Below, in pieces: positions 51,132-60,000 of a DNA stretch of 60,000 nucleotides. The stretch spans positions 11,782,001-11,842,000 of the forward strand of contig OU612068.1 of the NCBI GenBank assembly GCA_914767715.1, written 5' to 3'. The stretch is from Membranipora membranacea (taxonomy: Eukaryota > Bryozoa > Gymnolaemata > Cheilostomatida > Membraniporidae). The position numbers were made by a program, and so were the translations under genes. The notes below the pieces were generated by a model. It was not told the origin of the DNA and made no database searches. It saw only the letters and a program-made list of their open reading frames with translations. Position 1 is the stretch's first letter. Each line of letters opens with the position of its first letter.

Positions 51132-52400
51132 CTGTCGAGGGAAATCAAAGTTATAACGAGTGGTACGGTGAAGGCATTACAAGATGTCTGTGCACAGAGG
51201 CAAGAAATCTGAATCAATAATCATGGTTAGGGACTTACCAGGTAATCCACATATCATGGGCAAAGAAAGGAATACAAATTATTAATCGATATTCATATAA
51301 AAAATTAAGACAAACTTTAGGTTCCCTCTCTTTGCATGTCCAATGCAGTGTCGATCACTGAAGAGGCCTTGTTACATCAAACTGATAAAATTTATCGATA
51401 CAATATTTTCATATGAAATTGGGAAGCTTATATAATATACTCTACAAGCTGAAATTTCATCGGGCAGCAAACTCTCACGAACCATCAGCTTTTGGCAGAT
51501 TTATTGATGATAGCATTCCCAGATAATTTTTTAAAAATCCTATTTTATTGACATTTTATTCCATGAATTTGAACAGTTTTGGAATCCGTGACTCAATTCC
51601 ATCCTATATATCTAATAATTTTGTAGGATAGTGGTATTCCCTTTGCTCTAAAATCCCCTTTTCTACTTGGAATTAAAGGATGTGGGCACTGGGCGTGCAT
51701 AAGACCAAAGAAAAGGTTGCCAAAAAATCTTTCAGCCATGGCATACAAAAACCACATGTGTCTTTCCAAGTTCCTGGAAAGCAGTGTCAGCTCACATGGA
51801 ACAGTTAGGCTTTACAGTATAGGACATATAACATGCTCTTTTTTCCCTGTTCCTCTTTTCCATAAACATATAAATTTATATATTTATACTCTCTTCAAAC
51901 TCAATGATGCTCGCAATGGCCATGTGGATAAGGTTCTGAAGAGAGATAGGGCTATAAAGAGAGAGCCCCAAATAAGGTTTTTAGAAAGTTACTCTCATGT
52001 GATAGTGATGGACAAAGATGGGACGAATTTTGTTTAACATCATGTTACAATAACGGAATTGGTATAAAATATTATAAAAAGTTCCACCTCTGATGAAATC
52101 TAAAACTTATGTAATTCTGAGCCTGGTTGCACAACACAATACTGTAGTCAGAAAACACAAAAGAGTCCAGCACAAGCTGATAATGATCTACATATCCTAG
52201 ATGAGTAAAGTAATGCCGGAGTAAAAGTTTTTGCAATTTTGCTTAATTCACTTTTATAAAATACAAGTCCTGTGTATTTCAAATAAAATCCCATTGTTAT
52301 CTTCTATATCAAATGGCAATGAATAAACAGCATTTCTTTAACCAAGGAGTTGTTGCTCCTTGCTTCAACCCAGAGAGAAGTAAACAACCATGTAAATTAT
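51132..52400. other. No gene recognised between the duplication units
   Basis: QTRT2 upstream exons would be expected here or to the right, but none was found. A 106-codon plus-strand frame at 51717-52037 has no recognisable motif. Confidence 0.4.
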
Positions 52401-52452
52401 TATACATTATACATATATATATATATATACATATATATACATACATACATAT
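52401..52452. repeat. TA/CATA microsatellite
   Basis: Runs of TA and CATA units at the left edge of the right duplication unit. Confidence 0.85.
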
Positions 52453-54284
52453 TATCCATAGGCAGCTATCACAATCGAACATTTCAATCAATTACTTTTA
52501 TCCTTTTCTGCTGGGGTATCAATGGCTCAGGTGTTTTTGACTGATTCGTCTCATCCGACTCGGGCGTTTAAATAACATCATTTCAACCTTGGGTTATTTA
52601 TATATTTTTATTCTCTTTTAACTTGACTGACAAATAATGTAAAATATTGATGGGGACATTAATTGTGGTTAGGCCTACAGTCACATATCAACCTTTTTAT
52701 TTGCTTATCTTTTAAGATAAACATTAAGAATAATATTATATAACATGATAGGGATTCCATCAAGTCATTTATGTGGAATGCTGAGTGAAATGACAAAATA
52801 CACAGTTGAGAAGTGGAAGATTTCCAATGACTCATATACTGTACAATTTTATGTTGTGTGCGTAGCAACAATGAATCTGTTGTGTTAGCTGTGAGATAAC
52901 AGCTGAAACCGCTCCTCATTTTTTCATAATAAAATCAGAGTTTTCCTTTTCCATGGAATGTTGGTTTTTACCACATGCTTGCATGGAATAATCCAGCAAG
53001 AGTTGTGTGGCACAGTCATCGTAGGTAATCCCATGTCTATCTAGGTAAAGACTATAAATGTAGATACACGTAACTGGTAAATTTAGTTTTAATTGCAATG
53101 CTCCTAGTCACGGTCCGGTTATCCTTTTTTATTTGTTTACTGCGGCAAATAAAATATAAGATTCTAGTATTATATATTCCATAACAGCACTCTGGAAAAC
53201 AATCAAGAACCCAGTTTATAAGTTGGGTATTCCCAATGATAAACAAATGTTTCTTTTGTGGAATCTGTGATCATGCTGTTTGATACCAGATAAGCCAGCC
53301 TTGGCATACCTAGCCTGCCGGACAATGAGGCTTGCCAAGGAAGGATCATTGCTCCATAATCAAAGTTTTTTTCCACAAACTGTGTTTGTACCTATGGTGC
53401 ATATTATGAATGATGGAATGCTTCATGTGTACATGTCAAGATTTTAGCTGGGCGAACTAAATGCCAGCGGATGTTGTCCTGCAAAAAAATATCAGTAATC
53501 TCGTGAAATAGCGACCATGAAATCCAGACCAAGCACAAAATTATCTATCCAGCAGAGATGCAACGATTCAGCGTTTATTAATTCTCAATTCAATTCAAGA
53601 TTCAATTCAGTCACCATATTCTCAACCAAACTCAATTCAAAAATTCCAAAGCCATGCTCCCTAAGTACAATGGTTGGTAAAGGATGGAGTTACAAGCCAA
53701 TTTGCTGTTTGTTAAGAGACAGAAGATTGGGCTGCCCCTAAATAGGGACGCAAGGTGCCCTAATCCTCATACTGAGAATGTGATACATCCTAGAAAACTA
53801 GAATGCATCCTAGAGGTGAGGCCATAGAGGACTTCCTAATCATAAGTGTGCAGCGAGCTGCCAAAACTGAACTGGCACTAATCGGCCATTGGCAGTGACA
53901 CTTTGATCTTAGCCAATAGGCCAATTTGATGCTAGGTATAATGGTTATCTTCGATGGCCGACAAGTAGGCAACATAAATTGTGTGTGACAGGACAGGGAC
54001 TGCAGTGCCCTTGCAAGTGATAACAACTAACTCCTTGATAATGACGCTTTGCTAGATTTGTTTGGAGAGATTCCCAATTCAGCATTTTTAGTGATCAAGA
54101 AAATTCAGGTTCAGCCTCTACAAGACGGAGTGGTTTTTCGAGTACACCAGATTTCTGTGTTGCAGAAGGCATATATCTAAGGGCAGATAACCGTTAATGG
54201 TTCCGGTATGTCCAGCACAATATTAGGGTAACCTTTTACCTAGTAACAGAAAATGATAACAAATTGGGTGGTGAATTTCTGTCT

Positions 54285-54875
54285 TAGTATATTTGTGAGT
54301 GGTTTGTCAGCTTTATTTTGTCGAGGCAGGTGGTTCCTTGGCACTTACGCTGGTTCCATATTACCGGTACCTTGTTCCAAGGGTTGAATTGAATTGAATC
54401 ATGCACATGCAAATGATGCTTTTTTGACACAAGAGTCAGTAACTTTAAAATAAAAATGATTAATACAACATTGTGTCTAAAGCACAAAAAATGCTTCTCC
54501 TTTTTATTTACGGAACAAATTTTATTTCTGGACTTATCAACAACGACAGTTACATGACAGAGATGGTATTATACAATAGAATGAAAAAGTGATACATATT
54601 GATTAGAAATAGATCTTTACACAGGGGAGGGATGGTGGGCTGCACCTCTTACTTAATTGACAGCTGAGTCACTTGAGGCTACTGTAATTTATCACTGGAT
54701 ACGATTGTTCACAGCTTTATGTAATGACAGGAAAACACATGTATGAGACTTTCCTGGTGGTAAAGAATATCATAGAATCTGTGCATATTCCATAAGACAA
54801 CATAATATAATACCATGTTACGCAGATCGGATCACAGGAGATTTATGACAGGATACCATTATTTATTATTGTACT
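54285..54875. mobile_element. Right-unit-specific insertion of about 590 bp
   Basis: In the left unit the flanks meet at about 43138-43145 (GTGGTGAA followed by CTATGACAACTTACCGG). The extra DNA ends about 95 bp before the TATA box of gene B2. No transposase frame or clear terminal repeats were seen. Confidence 0.5.
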
Positions 54876-54970
54876 CCACTGTATGACAACTTACCGGCAC
54901 ACATGTGACTATCACTGCACATTTTTTCCAATGGAAGAGAGTGCAAATGTAACCAGGAACTCATTGTTGA

Positions 54971-54978
54971 TATAAAAA
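54971..54978 (+). promoter_or_regulatory. TATA box of gene B2
   Basis: TATAAAAA lies 92 bp before the ATG, the same distance as in gene B1, within a nearly identical upstream region. Confidence 0.55.
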
Positions 54979-55062
54979 AGATGAGTTCCTCAAACATGGT
55001 ATCATTGCAACTCTAGTTATTGAACAGTCATCATACAAAACTGTAACTGATACAGCTTCAAC

Positions 55063-55476
55063 ATGGCTGAAATATTCAAGGCATTCGCTGACATTGGCAA
55101 AGGAATCAAAGACATTCATGACTACCGAAAAGATGTTTGCCAGAGAAAGAAAGAGAACAAACTGAGAAGGCAAAGATCTGAAAGCTTTGCGTCAGAAATC
55201 ACCAACACAGAATGCTACTGTACACCGCACCCTGCATTGCGTGGCACAAAAAGTGATTCAAATATGAACAATCGGCTGCCGTATGCGGACAAACTGAGTT
55301 ACCGTATGCAGAGGTCAGACAGTGAAAGTTCTACTGCGTCAGCACCACCTGCGGAAGACGATGATGCCATAGACGGACAGAATGCTGCCATTTTGTCCAG
55401 TAGCCCCGTCGGTTGGGGATTAATGCCACAGCTGCCTTCTTATCATCAATCACAGAAAGACTACGGATGGTCATGA
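55063..55476 (+). CDS. Gene B2: paralogue of gene B1, 137 aa
   Basis: The protein has the same length and layout as gene B1: an N-terminal helix-like segment, a basic region at 22-40, C51 and C53, HPALRG at 56-61, a Ser/acidic middle and LPSYHQSQKDYG at the end. The changes from B1 that I see include K32N, H70N, W71R, D79S, L82M and E123Q. The function is unknown, and the WW-domain binding suggested by LPSY is an inference. A donor 40 nt after the stop (55517) and an acceptor at 55862-55863 repeat the 3' UTR intron of B1. Both copies look intact. A transposon-like insertion lies just upstream of its promoter, so expression may differ from B1. Confidence 0.8.
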   Translation: MAEIFKAFADIGKGIKDIHDYRKDVCQRKKENKLRRQRSESFASEITNTECYCTPHPALRGTKSDSNMNNRLPYADKLSYRMQRSDSESSTASAPPAEDDDAIDGQNAAILSSSPVGWGLMPQLPSYHQSQKDYGWS

Positions 55477-55863
55477 CCCAAAGCTGACATAATATTACAT
55501 TATCTGACAAATCAAGGTAAGGAATGAAATGTTTGAGGATATATAAAGTGTTGAAGGTACTTTGGGTGCATCTGCCCTTCGCAGATGGTTTTGAGTTTGA
55601 CGTTGGATGATTTGAGTTTCCCTGCAAGCTTCAAGAGGGTGAAAATTGCGAAGACATCTACTAGTATCACTTACTGACTAACTAACATATATCAAGGAGT
55701 AACTCTTAATCAATATCTACTAATTTTTTTTGAAAATGGTTTATGCCTCCAGATAGATTACTTTCTATCTACCAAAATGGCCCTGTACTCTCTGTAATCG
55801 ATCCATGGTAACAATCAAAATTTCATTCCATGTTATATTCGGTATTTCTATTCATTTTTGTAG

Positions 55864-56081
55864 ATCTGTGCTATAGTCAGACATTACAGACTGTGGATAT
55901 TGAGACCATATCAAACTATAACATAGAGACAGACATTAACCTTATCTCTAATCATCACAGCCGATATCAGTATTCTAACCTGACTAATGCTCCTAACATC
56001 AAACTCTCACTAAGAACAAAAAAAAGATGCCGGTATATTATTCGAGTCTTACTTCAATTTATCGAGAATCAACATTGGTGA
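55864..56081 (+). other. Probable 3' exon of gene B2, conserved core
   Basis: Matches 44139-44376. The 131-bp core with no change lies within about 55912-56042, and flanking bases are diverged. It is also an open frame that ends at TGA 56079-56081, a few residues longer than in the left copy. Confidence 0.6.
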
Positions 56082-57420
56082 TATGAATATATTTCTCTAG
56101 CTTTCTAGCTTCAAACTGTCATTATGAAAAGAAAATCAGCAATTCCTGGTATTTTTTTTGCGCCTCAATTTGTTAATAAGATTTGTGGCATGCACTATAA
56201 ACAGCTTCATGATAAAAGCAATGACAATATTTTTCATTGTCCATAAGAGATCTGGTTTTCCACTCATTATTTTACTTACGTGGTATATCCATTGGCAGTA
56301 AAAAATTAAAAAAATTATTTTTCGGAGATCTACCATCTCCAATGTTTCTTAAACAACTCACCTTTTGAAAGGGTAGACTGATAGTAGATTTTGTATGATT
56401 GTGTAAGGTGATGTTTCAAACTAATATCATGATCCACTATTCAGTATTCAAACCAAGATTTGAGGGTGGACTGAGTTTGGGTAAATATTTATCAATTGCT
56501 TACATGCCCGATGATTGCATGGAAAACATGCTGGCTGTGACGAGCTGACAATGTGACTGCTCCTCGGTGAAGGTTACAAACTGAGACCAACAGATTACGG
56601 GACTGTTGAGAATGACAGACAAATTATGCCTGACCGTACCTAGGGGCGATTGCCCATCGGTCGATTCCTTGATTTATACATCTTCCTCGTTCATGGGCAG
56701 TGGTGTGTGCTAAACGCTCAAAGGTGCCTAAATAGATTTTGTATCTCTCCTCTAGGTTAATCATGCTGTATGCTGCATGCTTAAATTGATTATCATGTTG
56801 GCCATATCTCAAGAAATTGTACAAAACCTATGCATATTAATATTAGTCAAAACCGGTACTTGGTGCGTTATATTTGGATTCACATAACTCGAAAATAAGA
56901 TCCAACATGCATTATTTCCCATTTCGCTATGGTCTAGGACCTAGTTGGTAGGCTGCTCCTGCATGCTATAATTTCAAAACAATCTGCGATAACCTGAATA
57001 TTACAAGATCAAGGAACCTATTTCGCATGCCATCCTTTTTTCTATTGATATGAGTGCATGTCGATAATGAGAAGTGAGGTTGCCAAAATAATTGACAATG
57101 GATTCCCACAGGGCATTGCAAACAAGCTGTAAAAGATTAAATACACAAACTGCCATGTTGAACATCGTCAGCGCATTCACTTACATTCTGTACATAAACT
57201 GACATTATCAGCGGAGAATAAGGATATCCTTACTCTGTGTAATCGATGAGCTACCGTGATTGTCTTTGTTACAAACCGGATCATCTTGTCTTCACCTGTT
57301 AGATATGAGTGGAATGTGTAAATACAACCTGGGGACATCCTGGTATTGCCGATGCAAGATGCTGTTTGGGTGCTAAATTATAAAAAATGATTGTAAAATG
57401 AGTCAGTCATTGTGCAGAAG

Positions 57421-57607
57421 ACATTGGGGCTCCCAGGTTTGATTTCCAAAAATCTCCATATTCGAATCCTGTGTTGTCAAAAAACAATAAGGATTTCAAG
57501 TTGACAGGACAGACTGTTCGTTTTGGGAACTTGTTATTCACAAACAGAGATGAGTTATTGTTCTGTCTTGGTTTACCTGATGGCACAAAGTGTAAATTAT
57601 GACCAGA
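57421..57607 (+). CDS. Unrecognised open segment of about 60 codons, possible exon
   Basis: The frame reads DIGAPRFDFQKSPYSNPVLS, then KNNKDFKLTGQTVRF, then GNLLFTNRDELLFCLGLPDG, and ends at TGA. The C-terminal 40 residues are kept in the left copy with mainly conservative changes, but the frame is broken there. No ATG precedes it, so it would need an upstream exon; a GTGCAG acceptor precedes it at about 57417. I cannot assign a function, and it may be a relic. Confidence 0.3.
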
Positions 57608-57784
57608 ATAATACACAGATTGAGCAGGATGAGCGTGTCAACCTTTCCTACATTCAAAAAGGTAACTGCAGGAACATGAAGCTACATACATTGTAGATTG
57701 TATATCGGTACAAATCTATCGCGTTATTTCTACTATCTATCATTTTATAGATGTCATTTTGCATCCTATAAAATCTATTTCCGC

Positions 57785-57969
57785 AGCTAGAATCAGTATT
57801 CCAGCCACTAGCTGACTCCATTAAAATATATACTGTAATGAAGGACCTAAATTTCAAACTTGATGAACAGCAGTACAACAAGTTGGCAAAAGCTACCAAA
57901 AAAGATTTAACAGCAGCTGTAGAGCTCTTGGACATAGTTCTAAAAAAACAGAGCCGACAGCCGACCCTC
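57785..57969 (+). pseudogene. Short coiled-coil-like ORF, paralogue of 47595-47717
   Basis: One frame reads ESVFQPLADSIKI, then MKDLNFKLDEQQYNKLAKAT, then KKDLTAAVELLDIVLKKQSR, and ends at TAG. The ATG at the start of the left copy is lost here (an ATT-rich stretch), and an internal ATG at 57838 could start about 43 codons. The charged heptad-like sequence suggests a helix. It could be a distant, decayed relative of the gene B N-terminus or part of an unrecognised gene. Confidence 0.35.
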
Positions 57970-58640
57970 TAGAGACATGGACAATCTTTAGTACTTATTT
58001 CAACATCCTTCTACAATGTGCGATTTCTCATTGTTAAAGTTTTGCAAGCATTCACTAATTTTTATCAGCCTGCTGTTGAATGTAAACTGAACTGAACTGT
58101 CTCTTGCTGTCCATCTGACCAGATTAGCATCAGAGAAAAAAAGTCCCCCCTCCCTCCCTTTCTGTTCCAAAGAAGAACTGCTGAAAACTCGGCTTTGTTC
58201 TCATATTCATTGTTTCTTTTATAGAGATTATGAATTATTAAAATTAGTTATTAATTGTTAGTCCACACAAAAAATATCTGAGCGAATATGCTGAACTAAG
58301 AATATTAGCTTTCGAGGCAATAACTAGACGTTTTATTCCATAAACTCATAGTGTTCCTCCCATTCCCTCTGTCAGCAGCCATGTGATAATGTGTCATCAT
58401 TTGGCTTTCAATCCTAGAAATCAATTTGAACTGCAATTTATCATCAAACATTGTGTACAATTGATTCAACAGGCACTTGTTATGCAATGGAAAAGTGAGC
58501 AGGTTTCCACCTGACTCAGCAAGGCGAGATGGAACGCGATGATCAATTAAAATTCAGCCAAAACTTCCTGAACAGTGAGCCTCAAAATTCTCGAGTCAGT
58601 ATAATTTCCTCATCAGATGGAAAGATTCAATTCAAGGACA

Positions 58641-60000
<1,360 letters not shown>

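Noticed and set aside
51717-52037. 106-codon plus-strand open frame
   Set aside because: It has no motif and no partner in the left unit, and its composition is like the surrounding AT-rich DNA.
53790-54026. 78-codon minus-strand open frame as a missing QTRT2 exon
   Set aside because: The peptide has no QTRT2-like pattern and no splice sites in a usable phase.

Overview
This is nuclear DNA from an invertebrate animal; I cannot name the phylum. The window is AT-rich, its genes are split by GT-AG introns, and it carries tRNA-derived SINE heads, decayed non-LTR retrotransposons, foldback/MITE-like elements and microsatellites. No operons, CRISPR arrays, intact tRNAs or rRNAs were seen. Four conserved gene families were recognised by spelling out exons whose phases join without a break. 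Family assignments rest on remembered human proteins, not on a search.

Left part (1-30 kb): the N-terminal half of Mediator subunit MED23 (minus strand, 15 exons, 2560-10373; the 3' part lies beyond the window) is head-to-head with a complete ceramide synthase gene (plus strand, 8 exons, 10883-23360, 380 aa). About 510 bp separates the two start codons. The ceramide synthase is tail-to-tail with a complete ORMDL gene (minus strand, 3 coding exons, 28815-30223, 153 aa). Ceramide synthase makes ceramide. ORMDL proteins brake serine palmitoyltransferase in response to ceramide, so two ends of one feedback loop are neighbours here.

Middle and right part (30-60 kb): this half is repeat-rich and shaped by duplication. 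It holds a small family of disordered, Ser/Pro-rich proteins that I do not recognise: gene A (34261-34737, 158 aa), genes B1 (43324-43737) and B2 (55063-55476, 137 aa each), and two decayed copies at 37.4 and 37.9-38.1 kb. All three intact members share an HPALRG block and a C-terminal P-S-Y motif. Gene A has both a PTAP and a PPSY motif, the short motifs that recruit TSG101/ESCRT and Nedd4-type WW domains. Each gene also seems to have an intron just after its stop codon.

B1 and B2 lie in a tandem duplication (about 38.8-50.8 kb and 52.5-60 kb) that also duplicated the 3' part of QTRT2, the accessory subunit of queuine tRNA-ribosyltransferase (minus strand). The last QTRT2 exon is open in the right copy. 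The left copy has the same length but carries a nonsense codon upstream of the zinc site. Copy-specific insertions, including a dead retrotransposon, separate the two units. The most unusual items are the late-motif family with its strongly conserved 3' exon, the ceramide synthase/ORMDL pairing, and an ORMDL with a swapped ceramide-sensing residue.
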